Source of the DNA: Allopontixanthobacter sediminis
GTDB lineage: Bacteria > Pseudomonadota > Alphaproteobacteria > Sphingomonadales > Sphingomonadaceae
Direction of reading: 5' to 3'
Assembly: GCF_009828115.1 (NCBI RefSeq)
Contig: NZ_WTYL01000001.1
Coordinates: forward strand, 124,001-188,000
Length of the DNA: 64,000 nucleotides
Numbering within the stretch: position 1 is the stretch's first letter; each line of letters starts with the position of its first letter. The position numbers and the translations under genes were made by a program. The notes beneath the pieces were generated by a model. The model was not told the DNA's origin. It made no database searches and worked only from the letters and a program-made list of their open reading frames with translations. Below, in pieces: positions 22,032-30,485 of the stretch.

Positions 22032-22636
22032 CCGAGATCACCGTCCCAAACACCGATGACCTGACGCTGAGCAACCTGTCGCTGGACGCGCCGGCTCAAG
22101 TGAACCGTTCGATCTGGACTGGTGGGCGCAAGGTTGTCGGCCTTGCCGGGGCTGAACTGTGGCGAGGCAGCGCATCCATCGACGATCTGGCCACCGAAGA
22201 GGAGGAGCGCCCTTGGCGCGTGTTCGTCTTCGGCCTCAAGGGTCCGCAGAACTGGTTCCGCTGGCCGCTGCCTTGCGCGTCTCATATCGGACCAAAGCCA
22301 ACCGTGGCCTCGGGTGCTGGCGACGCATACACGTTGCCGCTCACCGGCATCCAGCCCAACGCGCGAATACTGATGGCTGGGCAATACATGACGGTGCCTC
22401 TCCCTTCCGGACACAACCGGCCCGTCATGCTGATGAGCGATCTTCGCGGCGACGCCTCGGGCAATGCCACGGCTGAATTCACTCCAGCGCTCGGCGAGGT
22501 GCCGGTTCTGGGCGCGACAGTTGAAACCGTCGCGCCGTTCATTCCGATGTCTCTGACCGACCCGCGGCAAGGGTTCGCTTTGTCGGAAGGTGTCAGCGGG
22601 TCCAGCTTCGATGTCGAGGAGGCGCGCCGGATATGA
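22028..22636 (+). CDS. Distal tail protein, position of GTA orfg12
   Basis: The product is 202 residues from a GTG overlapping the tape measure stop (GTGA). The start (VPNTDDLTLSNLSLDAPAQV) and beta-rich RSIWTGGRKVVGLAGAELWR, WFRWPLPCASHIG and LPLTGIQPNARILMAGQYMT suggest a distal-tail-type beta barrel. The four genes from here to 25619 follow the conserved alphaproteobacterial order tape measure, distal tail, hub, peptidase, tip protein. No definite family is recognised, so the role is by position. Confidence 0.6.
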   Translation: MTEITVPNTDDLTLSNLSLDAPAQVNRSIWTGGRKVVGLAGAELWRGSASIDDLATEEEERPWRVFVFGLKGPQNWFRWPLPCASHIGPKPTVASGAGDAYTLPLTGIQPNARILMAGQYMTVPLPSGHNRPVMLMSDLRGDASGNATAEFTPALGEVPVLGATVETVAPFIPMSLTDPRQGFALSEGVSGSSFDVEEARRI

Positions 22637-23295
22637 GCCTTCCCGATTCGGTCCATTCTGCCGCGCTCGATGCCGAAATCATCAAGCCGGTATTCTTTGC
22701 CTGGCTAGATATTCTGGGTGATCCGGTGCGCGCGAACACCTCGGGGGCCGATATCACACCTATGGGGACTGGTGACCCTGATCTGGACGGCCACACCTTC
22801 CTCGGTATTTCCGGCAATTTCGTCGACATATCCTCGGTCAAATACAGGCAGGGCGGCTCTGATAGCGTGACCGCCGAACTGTCGGGCATCGAAGGCCTGG
22901 ACGATGACACGCTGGGCCTCATCGGCGATCCGCTCAACTGGCGCTCTCGGGATGCCCGGTTGTGGCGGATTGTGCGGAACGCGGCAAACGTCCAGCAAGG
23001 AGGGTTTCACGCATATTACACCGGCAAGATGACCGGGCTTACCCATTCCGGCGACGCTACCCAGCAAAAGCTTCGCGTCACGATTGAAAGCTATCTCGCG
23101 GTGTTCTCCGAGGCCAGCAACCGGACCTATCTCGACCAGTCACGTTACGATGCTGGCGACGAATCCGCCCGCGCAGCCATCGCCATCGCAAACGGTGATT
23201 ACGGCGGGGCAAGTCGAGGTGGGGGAAGTGGTGGAGGCACTCCGGGTGGAGGCGGCTCGCGTGGTGGCAATCGGCTTGATCGGGTGGAATTCTGA
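22633..23295 (+). CDS. Tail protein, position of GTA orfg13 hub
   Basis: The product is 220 residues with a start overlapping the previous stop (ATGA). The body reads like a hub-type beta protein (GHTFLGISGNFVDISSVKYR, DARLWRIVRNAANVQQGGFH, YTGKMTGLTHSGDATQQKLR). The C-terminus is a low-complexity glycine/serine linker from about residue 190 (GGGSGGGTPGGGGSRGGN). The layout matches the baseplate/hub gene of gene-transfer-agent-like tails. The glycine tail may be a flexible tether. Confidence 0.55.
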   Translation: MSLPDSVHSAALDAEIIKPVFFAWLDILGDPVRANTSGADITPMGTGDPDLDGHTFLGISGNFVDISSVKYRQGGSDSVTAELSGIEGLDDDTLGLIGDPLNWRSRDARLWRIVRNAANVQQGGFHAYYTGKMTGLTHSGDATQQKLRVTIESYLAVFSEASNRTYLDQSRYDAGDESARAAIAIANGDYGGASRGGGSGGGTPGGGGSRGGNRLDRVEF

Positions 23296-23723
23296 TGGTC
23301 CGGCGTGACGATTGGGAGGCCCGCCTTGGCCGGTTCATTGCGGACAATCGCGCCCGCCCATTCGAGTGGGGCCAGCACGACTGTATCCTGATGGCCTGCG
23401 CGGCGGTGGAGGCCATGACCGGATTTGACGCGGCCAAGGCATACCGCGGACAATACACCGACCGCGCGGGGTCCGCGAAGGCGCTGCGCGAACTGGGCGA
23501 GGGAACGCTTCTCAAGACCGTCGACGCCGTGTTCAAGCGCAAGCCCCCATCCTTCGCCCAGCGCGGCGACCTGGTGTGGTTCGCTGGCTCGGTCGGCGTC
23601 TGCATGGGCGCGCAGGGGCTATTCGTTGGCGAGGAGCGGCTTGCTGACAAGGCTGGACTGACCATGCGCGAGGGCCTCATTGCGATCCCGCGCCGCGACT
23701 TCGTGAAGGCGTGGGCGGTTTAG
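23295..23723 (+). CDS. Tail-associated cysteine peptidase-like protein (DUF6950/NlpC-P60 position)
   Basis: The product is 142 residues and overlaps the previous gene by one base. The motif FEWGQHDCILMACAAVEAMT places a cysteine at the start of a helix as in NlpC/P60-like tail hydrolases, and RGDLVWFAGSVGVCMGAQGL resembles the second strand region. In classical enzymes this second region bears the catalytic histidine; here it is V-C-M-G, as in the DUF6950 family, so hydrolytic activity is uncertain. It lies where GTA gp14-type peptidases are found. Confidence 0.7.
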   Translation: MVRRDDWEARLGRFIADNRARPFEWGQHDCILMACAAVEAMTGFDAAKAYRGQYTDRAGSAKALRELGEGTLLKTVDAVFKRKPPSFAQRGDLVWFAGSVGVCMGAQGLFVGEERLADKAGLTMREGLIAIPRRDFVKAWAV

Positions 23724-25619
23724 ATGTCAAAGGTTTTAAAGGTCGTCGCTGTCGTCGCATCGATCGGTGCAGCCATTGTCACGGCCGGCGCAAGTCTGGG
23801 CATATCCGCAGCACTGCTGTCTGGCATTGGCGTTGCTGCGTCCATCGGGGCAACCTTGCTCGCACCTAAGCCCAAGGCACCGCAGAACAGCCCCGAAAGC
23901 TTTGAACGCCTCCGAGCGTCCATTGACCCGCGAACGCCGCGCAAGACGTGGATCGGCAACACCGCGGGCGCCACCGATATCCGCGACGAGGAATTCACTG
24001 ACAGTCAGGCATATTTCCACCGCTTCATAGTGGTAGCCAGTCACAAGGTGCAAAGCATCGACGAGATATGGTTCGATGACAAGATTGCCTGGTCCGCAGT
24101 CGGCGGGGTGCAGGGCGAGTTCGTGGGCTATCTGACCGTGGCAACGCGCACCGAGGGCAGCGCGGCCAATGCCATCAACATCAGCGCGCGCATGGGCTCG
24201 ACGCGCCGCTATACTGGCCTCGCCTATGTCCATTTGCGCTACAAGCTGACCGGCAACAGCAAGAAAACGGACAGCCCGTTCGCGCAGTCAATCACCACCC
24301 GCATCACGATTCGCGGCAAGGGTGTGGCTCTCTATGATCCGCGCATGGACAGCACCGTGGCTGGCGGAAGCGGCTCACAGCGCGCGGACGATCAAACGAC
24401 TTGGGTCTGGGATAACGACGCTTGCCGCAATCCAGCCCTGGCCCTGCTGTTCTACCTCCTCGGCTACGACATCAACGGCAAACTGGCGGTGGGCAAGGGC
24501 ATACCGCCTAACAGGATCGACCTTGAGAGTTTCGCCATTGCCGCAAACCTTTGCGACGAGCTGGTGACCAAGGAAGGCGGCGGGACAGAGCCGCGCTACC
24601 GGGTCGATGGCGTATGGTCGGAAGGGGATGGCCCGACAACCGTCATGGATATGCTCAAGGCGTCCATGAATGCCGACCTGGACGATGTGGACGGAAAGCT
24701 CCGCCTGACCATCTTCCACGATGATCTTGCAACGCCGGTTGCTGACTTCACCGAGAACGATGTGCTTGGCGGCTTCGAATGGAACCCCTCGGCGGACCTC
24801 GACAACAGCTTCAACATCGTGCGCGGTGTCTTTACCGACCCGTCGAACACATCACTGTATCAGGCCATCGATTATCCGCAGTTAGAAACCGACAGTCCGG
24901 ACGGCATTGACCGGATCGAGACCTTTAACTTGCCGATGGTGCAATCCGCATCGCAAGCCCAACGCCTCGCTCAGCTTCGTCTGCAGCGCCAGTTGTTCGG
25001 CGGGACGTTTTCGGCCGAGTTTCAGGCGACCGCGTGGAAGGTGCAGAAGAACAGCATCATCCGCCTGACATTTGCCCCGCGCGGGTTCGTCAACAAACTG
25101 TTCCGCGTGGCCGATATGGAAATTCGGCAGGACGGGGTTGTTCCTTTGGTTCTGCGCGAAGAGGATTTAGCGATCTATGGACCGCCGACTCTCGCTCACC
25201 CGATCGACCCCATTGCCAGCACGCCTTACGATCCGGCGCTTAATCCGATCATCCAATCATTTCAGACCGCTGCGAAAACAGTGGTGACGCGCTCAATTGC
25301 GTATCCCGTATCCAGTGATGACGACAGCGTTGATATCGTTGCGTTCGACGGCGTACTCAACGATGGCCAAAGCGTTTCCTTCCCTATCGGATCTGTCACC
25401 GGCCTCACCAGTGGCGAGGTCTATGCGGTGATCTACAGCCTGACCAGCGGTACGTATTCGGCCGTCCTGTCCCCAGCAACTGCCGCTCTTGGAAACGATA
25501 CGAACGTGTTCCTAGGATGGTCGACCACCAGCACCGGCGGGGTCTACCCGACGCCTACCACGCCTCCCGGAGGATGGGGTGGCGGCGGCGGGACATGGGA
25601 AGCGCCGCCGAACGCTTAA
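23724..25619 (+). CDS. Tail tip / host-specificity protein (gpJ-like)
   Basis: The 631-residue protein starts immediately after the peptidase stop. It has a hydrophobic N-terminus (about 5-45, KVVAVVASIGAAIVTAGASL). The central body carries the Phage-tail_3 features: VRGVFTDPS near FNIVRG and QRLAQLRLQRQLFGGTFSAE, and RLTFAPRGFVNKLFRVADME. The C-terminal third is a fibronectin-like receptor-binding region (SSDDDSVDIVAFDGVLNDGQ) with a proline/glycine-rich tail. Such proteins form the central fibre and contact the host receptor. Dispersed motif copy 8 lies 50 bp after its stop. Confidence 0.88.
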   Translation: MSKVLKVVAVVASIGAAIVTAGASLGISAALLSGIGVAASIGATLLAPKPKAPQNSPESFERLRASIDPRTPRKTWIGNTAGATDIRDEEFTDSQAYFHRFIVVASHKVQSIDEIWFDDKIAWSAVGGVQGEFVGYLTVATRTEGSAANAINISARMGSTRRYTGLAYVHLRYKLTGNSKKTDSPFAQSITTRITIRGKGVALYDPRMDSTVAGGSGSQRADDQTTWVWDNDACRNPALALLFYLLGYDINGKLAVGKGIPPNRIDLESFAIAANLCDELVTKEGGGTEPRYRVDGVWSEGDGPTTVMDMLKASMNADLDDVDGKLRLTIFHDDLATPVADFTENDVLGGFEWNPSADLDNSFNIVRGVFTDPSNTSLYQAIDYPQLETDSPDGIDRIETFNLPMVQSASQAQRLAQLRLQRQLFGGTFSAEFQATAWKVQKNSIIRLTFAPRGFVNKLFRVADMEIRQDGVVPLVLREEDLAIYGPPTLAHPIDPIASTPYDPALNPIIQSFQTAAKTVVTRSIAYPVSSDDDSVDIVAFDGVLNDGQSVSFPIGSVTGLTSGEVYAVIYSLTSGTYSAVLSPATAALGNDTNVFLGWSTTSTGGVYPTPTTPPGGWGGGGGTWEAPPNA

Positions 25620-25667
25620 ATGCCGTAAAGAAGTCATAATTTCGCAGAGGCCGTTCTAAACCTAAGG

Positions 25668-25681
25668 TTGACGGCGGTAAC
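25668..25681 (+). repeat. Dispersed gene-start motif, copy 8
   Basis: TTGACGGCGGTAAC lies in the 93-bp space between the tail tip gene and the ATG at 25713. The core G (25670) is 43 bp upstream of that ATG, which has no Shine-Dalgarno sequence. Confidence 0.9.
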
Positions 25682-25712
25682 ACTTCGATCGGCCGCAGAA
25701 TACCCACTCTAC

Positions 25713-26123
25713 ATGGCCGCTATTCCTCAAATCAACATCATAGCCCCCAAGAGGGTGCCGTTTGACGATACGATTCCGGTCACGGTTCTGGATTACACCG
25801 GCGCTACACCGCTCATGGAAATCCGTGCAGAGCCGGGGGACCAGGGCGGTGCACTGGTGTCATTGGGCGCATCATCCTCTGGGTCTGAGGGCATAGCGAT
25901 CACGTATGAAGCCGGATATCTGGATCCAGACACCGGAGATGTCGTTGGTGCCTCCATTGTCCGGATTATCATAAACGAAACAACGCTGGAGGGGCTCGCT
26001 TATGGAGCTGATCCTTCGCAAAGCGTGACGCTTTATTACGACCTTCATCTGGCACCCTCGGGCGGCAAGAAGTTCATTCTCTGCGCCGGGGCCTTCATTA
26101 TCATGCCGGGGGTGACGCTGTGA
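25713..26123 (+). CDS. Tail-associated protein before tailspike, hypothetical
   Basis: The product is 136 residues from the ATG at 25713, 43 bp after motif copy 8. The frame extends upstream through the motif to a TTG at 25668, but the ATG fits the spacing of the other copies. The sequence (IPQINIIAPKRVPFDDTIPV, MEIRAEPGDQGGALVSLGAS) is beta-rich like baseplate-wedge or fibre-adaptor proteins. Its stop overlaps the tailspike GTG. It probably attaches or chaperones the tailspike. Family unknown. Confidence 0.6.
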   Translation: MAAIPQINIIAPKRVPFDDTIPVTVLDYTGATPLMEIRAEPGDQGGALVSLGASSSGSEGIAITYEAGYLDPDTGDVVGASIVRIIINETTLEGLAYGADPSQSVTLYYDLHLAPSGGKKFILCAGAFIIMPGVTL

Positions 26124-28102
26124 CAATCGCGGTCATCAAGACTGGAGCCGGTCTCCCAATTATTAGGACGGGCGAGAACACCGCGGAAGCGGCGCGTCAG
26201 GCGGGGATTGCAAGCAACGCATCCAACGCGGCGGTAGCGGCAGGCAATTACTTCAGCAGCAAGGCCGAGGGGGAAGCTGGGACCGCCGCTCCTGATTTCT
26301 TTTCGTATCCCGATGGCGCTGGTGGTTTGATCTATGCCGAGCGCACAGTGGATGGAGGCGGCGACGCTGGCGGCGATTCTGTAATCATCGCCGAAGCTGC
26401 AACGCAAGCTCAGCTCGACCAGAAGATTGCACTATCAGCGTTGGCTGCGCCGGACGGTGCCAATCTGTCCGGTTTCCTTCAACTGGGAACTGGAGCAACT
26501 CCTACCACCGTTGAGGAAGAGCTAAGCCGGTGGCTATGGCCACAGCAGTTCGGCGTCTCACTCGACGGCGCGACTGATGACACGGCAGGCTGGAAAAAAG
26601 CAATCGTTGCTGCCCGAGTCCAGGGCAAAGCCCTATTTCTTCCAAAGGGTCGCACTGTAGTTTCCGATGAATTGATTGATGACACGATCTTCAATGGCTT
26701 GGACGGCCCCGCTCTAGTGATGCGCGGCCAAGGCATGAACTCCACGGTTTTCGTGAACAATTGCGTTGGCAAGTCCCCCTTCAATATTGGCAACACGTAT
26801 TTCACCGAGCTGACTGATTTCAAGGTCGAGGGTAATGGGCTGACGGGCGCAAGTGGGAATAGTCACGCGCTATCGATGGTCGATCCGGACTTTAATTCCG
26901 GTACCTTCAAACCCGGTACAGTCTATGTTCGACGCGTGTGGGTGACTGATCACCGCGGGGATGCGACTGATTATGCGGGTAACGCCATGCCTGCATGCGG
27001 CCTTTATGTCGCCAACGGCATTAACCTAGTCTTTGACGGACTGTTCATCCAGTCCTGCACGATCGGTGCCTATGTTTATAAGTCCTACGAACCGAAGTTT
27101 TATAATTTGGTTCTGGATGCAAATTACAACTCAGGCCTCGTCGACGATCAGAATGAAAATCTGAATATTTACTCGGGCGTTGCGCTAGATAATGACTCCT
27201 CTTCTGGGGGCGCGATCGCGCTGCACGACACGTCATCGATCCGCGCAGGGTCGGTTGTACATTACAACTCGCGCGGCTCGAATTATCTCGGCACCAAATA
27301 CAAGTCGCATCGCTACACCGGCATCTCGGTGAAAGGTGCGACCTACCCGCTTATTCAGGGCAACTGGTTTCTGTTTAATCAGGATGGCGAATACGAGATT
27401 TATGGGATCGACAGCGGCCTTCGAGTTCTCGCCAACACCTTCGATCTATCTCCCACTTCTGGGGGCACGAGGTCCGTCCTCAAGCTCGTCATGGGCGGCG
27501 GCATCAATGACATAGGGAGCATCCGCGACAACGTGCTTCGTTGGTTCGGCGGGGGTGCCGTTCAGCAAGTCTTCGACATCGACGGAAGTGCTGCTGCAGC
27601 CCTTAGAGGTTCCATAACCGACAACATAATTGGTGATGCCACCCCACCGGGGAACGCATGCACAGTTGTCGATGCAATCAGGGTTTCAGGGCAGGCTAGC
27701 CAAGTCCGTATCCGCAATAATCGTCTGAATTCCATCACGGGCGTCACAGTCACGGATTTCATCGATCTGAGTGGCTGTTCAAAGTATCCTCTCGATCTGG
27801 AGGGCAACCAAGCGATTGCGGATGGCGGCGCGGTCACGAACAACCTCAATCCTGTTATCGGTTGGACCTATGATCCAGCCTCGTTGGCAAGTGGCGCAAG
27901 CGTCAGCGTCAACCAGACCTTGACCGGGGTCGCGCTTGGCGATTTCGTACTGCCGTCCTTCAGTCTCGATCTTCAGGGTGTAACGCTGACTGCCGCTATC
28001 AAATCTGCGGATACGATTGCTTTCACGTTCAGCAACCTTACTGGCGCGGCAGTAGATCTTGGTTCGGGCTCCCTTTACGCCAAGATCTTCAAGCGGTTCT
28101 AG
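26120..28102 (+). CDS. Tailspike with pectate-lyase-like beta-helix
   Basis: The 660-residue product starts with a GTG overlapping the upstream stop. Residues 1-130 are alanine-rich and likely attach to the tail. From about 135 it has the Pectate_lyase_3 entry (FGVSLDGATDDTAGWKKAIV, then GKALFLPKGRTVV), followed by about 400 residues of short repeated beta strands typical of a parallel beta-helix, and a small C-terminal beta domain (about 590-660). Trimeric spikes of this type bind and cleave surface polysaccharide. It overlaps the convergent methyltransferase by 14 bases. Confidence 0.85.
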   Translation: MTIAVIKTGAGLPIIRTGENTAEAARQAGIASNASNAAVAAGNYFSSKAEGEAGTAAPDFFSYPDGAGGLIYAERTVDGGGDAGGDSVIIAEAATQAQLDQKIALSALAAPDGANLSGFLQLGTGATPTTVEEELSRWLWPQQFGVSLDGATDDTAGWKKAIVAARVQGKALFLPKGRTVVSDELIDDTIFNGLDGPALVMRGQGMNSTVFVNNCVGKSPFNIGNTYFTELTDFKVEGNGLTGASGNSHALSMVDPDFNSGTFKPGTVYVRRVWVTDHRGDATDYAGNAMPACGLYVANGINLVFDGLFIQSCTIGAYVYKSYEPKFYNLVLDANYNSGLVDDQNENLNIYSGVALDNDSSSGGAIALHDTSSIRAGSVVHYNSRGSNYLGTKYKSHRYTGISVKGATYPLIQGNWFLFNQDGEYEIYGIDSGLRVLANTFDLSPTSGGTRSVLKLVMGGGINDIGSIRDNVLRWFGGGAVQQVFDIDGSAAAALRGSITDNIIGDATPPGNACTVVDAIRVSGQASQVRIRNNRLNSITGVTVTDFIDLSGCSKYPLDLEGNQAIADGGAVTNNLNPVIGWTYDPASLASGASVSVNQTLTGVALGDFVLPSFSLDLQGVTLTAAIKSADTIAFTFSNLTGAAVDLGSGSLYAKIFKRF

Positions 28103-28808
28103 CGATGATCACCATACCGCCGAGCCGCCGTACCGCTAGCCTGGTAAGAGGCCTTAGCATAACGGACACTAGCCAGCCCAGCCTTGGGCTTAACCGAAAT
28201 GCCGCAAGCGTTTCTTCCTGCCGCGCGACCGTTTGGAACATGGTGTGATGACTGCGCATCAGATCGCGTTCCCGACGATAAACGGTGAATCGCTGGAGGT
28301 AGTCGCCCATGTGAGCGGCCCATTCAGCGCAAGTTCGGCCATCGCGAAAGAACCCAAATCCGAGCATGAAAGCGGCCTGAAGATAAACCCTCTGGAGAGA
28401 GGGCCACGACTGCAGCCAGTGCGCCATCGCCACCCCGCAGTGGCCTTCTCGTATGACGCCGATCGATGGGAAGATATTAAGAAAGACACCGCCTGGACGC
28501 AGGACGCGGCTTATTTCGGTAAGTGCCAAGGTAAGGTCAGCCACGTGCTCGAAGACCTGATTGGCGCAGATGGCATCGAAGCTGGCGTTCTCGAAGGGGA
28601 GGCGGGAGTCGATCATCATATGAACGTCGGGCCCCGGTTTAGCAGTCATGCCTTCGACAGAAACATCAGATCCAACTGCATCAAAGCCCCCACCGCGGAG
28701 TTCAGCAACGAGCGCGCCATCGCCACTGCCAAAATCAAGAACTCGAGCGCCGGCGGGGGCGAGTTCGCGAAGTCGTTCTACGATGAAGCGATGCATTGGC
28801 TCGGCCAT
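28089..28808 (-). CDS. Class I SAM-dependent methyltransferase (phage moron)
   Basis: This minus-strand gene encodes about 239 residues from an ATG at 28808 (a TTG at 28844 is also in frame). Motif I is VLDFGSGDGALVAEL, a later acidic strand SDVSVEGM is motif II, and FDAICANQVFEHV and LRPGGVFLNIFPSIG are the post-motifs of Methyltransf_11. The C-terminal half has an amphipathic, arginine-rich region (about 170-239). Its opposite orientation between tailspike and lysis genes is typical of a moron expressed from the prophage. A role in modifying host surface glycans or small molecules is inference; the substrate is not evident. Confidence 0.8.
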   Translation of the reverse strand: MAEPMHRFIVERLRELAPAGARVLDFGSGDGALVAELRGGGFDAVGSDVSVEGMTAKPGPDVHMMIDSRLPFENASFDAICANQVFEHVADLTLALTEISRVLRPGGVFLNIFPSIGVIREGHCGVAMAHWLQSWPSLQRVYLQAAFMLGFGFFRDGRTCAEWAAHMGDYLQRFTVYRRERDLMRSHHTMFQTVARQEETLAAFRLSPRLGWLVSVMLRPLTRLAVRRLGGMVIIARTA

Positions 28809-28942
28809 CACCGAACAATAGCACCCGTCTTTATAAGTCCGCAAGAACTAACGCGCACGATTTCCCTTAGAATACCGTGCGATACCATGTCCGCGATATC
28901 CGTATTCCCGCAGCACATCCAGACAGCAACGAGGTGGCACTC

Positions 28943-29302
28943 ATGAGCAGTGAGCGAAGCCCAGCCAATGCGGCCCAGACCCGCGCAATCGCCGAGCAAG
29001 TGGCAGAAACTGCCATTGCCAAATTTGCAGAGAAACACCCGGAAGTCAGAAGGGGCACAGTGGTCGCAGAAATACCCCCGCCGCTCAAATGGGCGGCAAT
29101 CATTGCCAGTTCCGTCATTACCGTATCAGCAAGCGCCGGTCTGTTATGGCTGGTGTCATCGGTCAGCGAGATGAACCTGACCCTCGCGCGCATGGACGAG
29201 CGAATGGTCGGATACATGGAGAACCAGGAGCGCACCGCCGCGGCACTGGAGGCGAGGGTGCAGAGGCTCGAAGGCTATCATAGAAGTGGGGTTAGCCGAT
29301 GA
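28943..29302 (+). CDS. Holin-like single-TM protein
   Basis: The product is 119 residues with GAGGTGG upstream of its ATG. The N-terminus is polar and helical (SPANAAQTRAIAEQVAETAI), one transmembrane segment spans about 52-74 (WAAIIASSVITVSASAGLLW), and the C-terminus is a short coiled coil (ALEARVQRLEGYH). It begins the lysis cassette and overlaps the endolysin gene by four bases. The placement suggests a holin or lysis-timing membrane protein; this remains inferred since sequence families of holins are diverse. Confidence 0.6.
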   Translation: MSSERSPANAAQTRAIAEQVAETAIAKFAEKHPEVRRGTVVAEIPPPLKWAAIIASSVITVSASAGLLWLVSSVSEMNLTLARMDERMVGYMENQERTAAALEARVQRLEGYHRSGVSR

Positions 29303-30099
29303 ACCGCAAGCCCATCTTCGACTGTGTGCGAACCATGCTCGGGCGGGGCTTCCGGGATGGCGAAGTGGCCGCGCTCGATCGTGCCATTGACGACGCTACC
29401 GGCGTGATCGTGGTGACGGCTCCGGTGCAGGCAATAGGCCCGATTGCCCTGATCGACGTGTCTGTCCTGAAAGCTGCGGCACCGGAAAAAACGGAAGCGC
29501 AGCTTGCACCGTGGGTCGAGCCGTTTCGCAAGGCTTGCCAAAAATACGACATCGACAACGTACGGCGCATTGCGTCCTTCCTTGGCGTGTTCGTTGGCCA
29601 TGAAAGCAGCTTCGAGGTCGGCCGGCGCGAGAACATGAATTACAGTGCGCAGCGCATGTCCGAGGTCTGGCCTTCGCGGTTCGCTGCGGGCGGCGTCAAG
29701 GGCAAGCCGAACGCGCTGGCAAAGGCTCTGGACCGCAAACCGGAGGAAATCGCGAACCACGTTTATGCGAACCGCATGGGCAACGGCCCGCCGCAATCCG
29801 GTGACGGGTGGCGATACCGCGGCAATGGACCGCCCCAACTCACCGGCAAGGATAATCATAAGGCGTTCGCGATGGAACTCGGCAAGACCGTCGAGGATGC
29901 CAGCGATTACATCATGACGCTCGAAGGCGGGATCGAGGCGGCGGCGTGGTTCTGGAACGAGAACCTGATCAACGTGCTGGCCGATACGCCGGGCGTGTCG
30001 GACGAAACGCGCAAGATCAATGGCGGGCTGACTGGTCTTGCTGATCGAACTGCGCGGTTCAACCGGATCGTGGCGCGTTTGCTGGAGATGGGGGCGTGA
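29299..30099 (+). CDS. Endolysin, GH19 chitinase-like
   Basis: The 266-residue protein has an N-terminal helical segment (about 1-60) followed by a glycoside hydrolase family 19-like lysozyme domain. FLGVFVGHESSFEVGRRENM carries the catalytic glutamate E102 in H-E-S-S-F-E, followed by the expected NYSAQRMSEVWPSRF and YANRMGNGPPQSGDGWRYRG with the substrate-binding G-W-R-Y-R-G. The fold ends with GIEAAAWFWNENLIN and GLADRTARFNRI. It cleaves peptidoglycan to release phage. No signal peptide is visible, so release through a holin is expected. Confidence 0.88.
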   Translation: MNRKPIFDCVRTMLGRGFRDGEVAALDRAIDDATGVIVVTAPVQAIGPIALIDVSVLKAAAPEKTEAQLAPWVEPFRKACQKYDIDNVRRIASFLGVFVGHESSFEVGRRENMNYSAQRMSEVWPSRFAAGGVKGKPNALAKALDRKPEEIANHVYANRMGNGPPQSGDGWRYRGNGPPQLTGKDNHKAFAMELGKTVEDASDYIMTLEGGIEAAAWFWNENLINVLADTPGVSDETRKINGGLTGLADRTARFNRIVARLLEMGA

Positions 30100-30485
30100 A
30101 CCAGCGTTCCCAACGTGACGAGCTGATCGTCCTGGCGCTGTTTGGCGGCGGGCTCATCCTGATTATCGTCGGCATCATCGGCGGGCTGTTCCTGACCGAA
30201 CGTGCCGCTGGCCTGCCGAATTGGGCGGAGAACGTGCTGGTAGCGATAGCGACCGGTGCGCTGATCAAGATGGGCGATGTGCTGTCGGCATTGGTGGCCT
30301 TGTCGAACGGCCGGCAGGTCGAGGGTATGAGCCGCCAGCTGGCAAACGCTGGCCCGCCCACTGCGCCAATCCCCGAAGGCGTGGCCGAAGCTGCACAACA
30401 GACAGCCGACGCCGCGGCTGACGAAGCCGATTCGATAGCTGCGCGGGAGCCTTATCCCGAGCCCAAGTTTGGAGAAAAACCATGA
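30096..30485 (+). CDS. Second holin-like membrane protein
   Basis: The product is 129 residues, with a start overlapping the endolysin stop. A hydrophobic helix spans about 10-31 (IVLALFGGGLILIIVGIIGG) and a weaker one about 45-68; the C-terminal half is soluble, rich in alanine and acidic residues (VAEAAQQTADAAADEADSIA). It may be the holin or an antiholin paired with the protein at 28943. The gene overlaps the i-spanin gene (ATGA). Confidence 0.55.
   Translation: MNQRSQRDELIVLALFGGGLILIIVGIIGGLFLTERAAGLPNWAENVLVAIATGALIKMGDVLSALVALSNGRQVEGMSRQLANAGPPTAPIPEGVAEAAQQTADAAADEADSIAAREPYPEPKFGEKP

Noticed and set aside
23295-23723. Calling this gene an active NlpC/P60 peptidase
   Set aside because: The cysteine motif is present, but the expected histidine in the second strand region is not seen. 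I left activity open.
4508-25681. Dispersed motif as a normal sigma-70 promoter
   Set aside because: TTGACG looks like a -35 box, but at 16-18 bp downstream no copy has a -10-like hexamer (for example CAAACC at 6423 and GGCCGC at 25691). Conservation also extends well past the hexamer.
4508-25681. Dispersed motif as a CRISPR array or transposon ends
   Set aside because: Spacing is kilobases and irregular, copies are in the same direction and tied to gene starts, with no cas genes, transposase or inverted ends.
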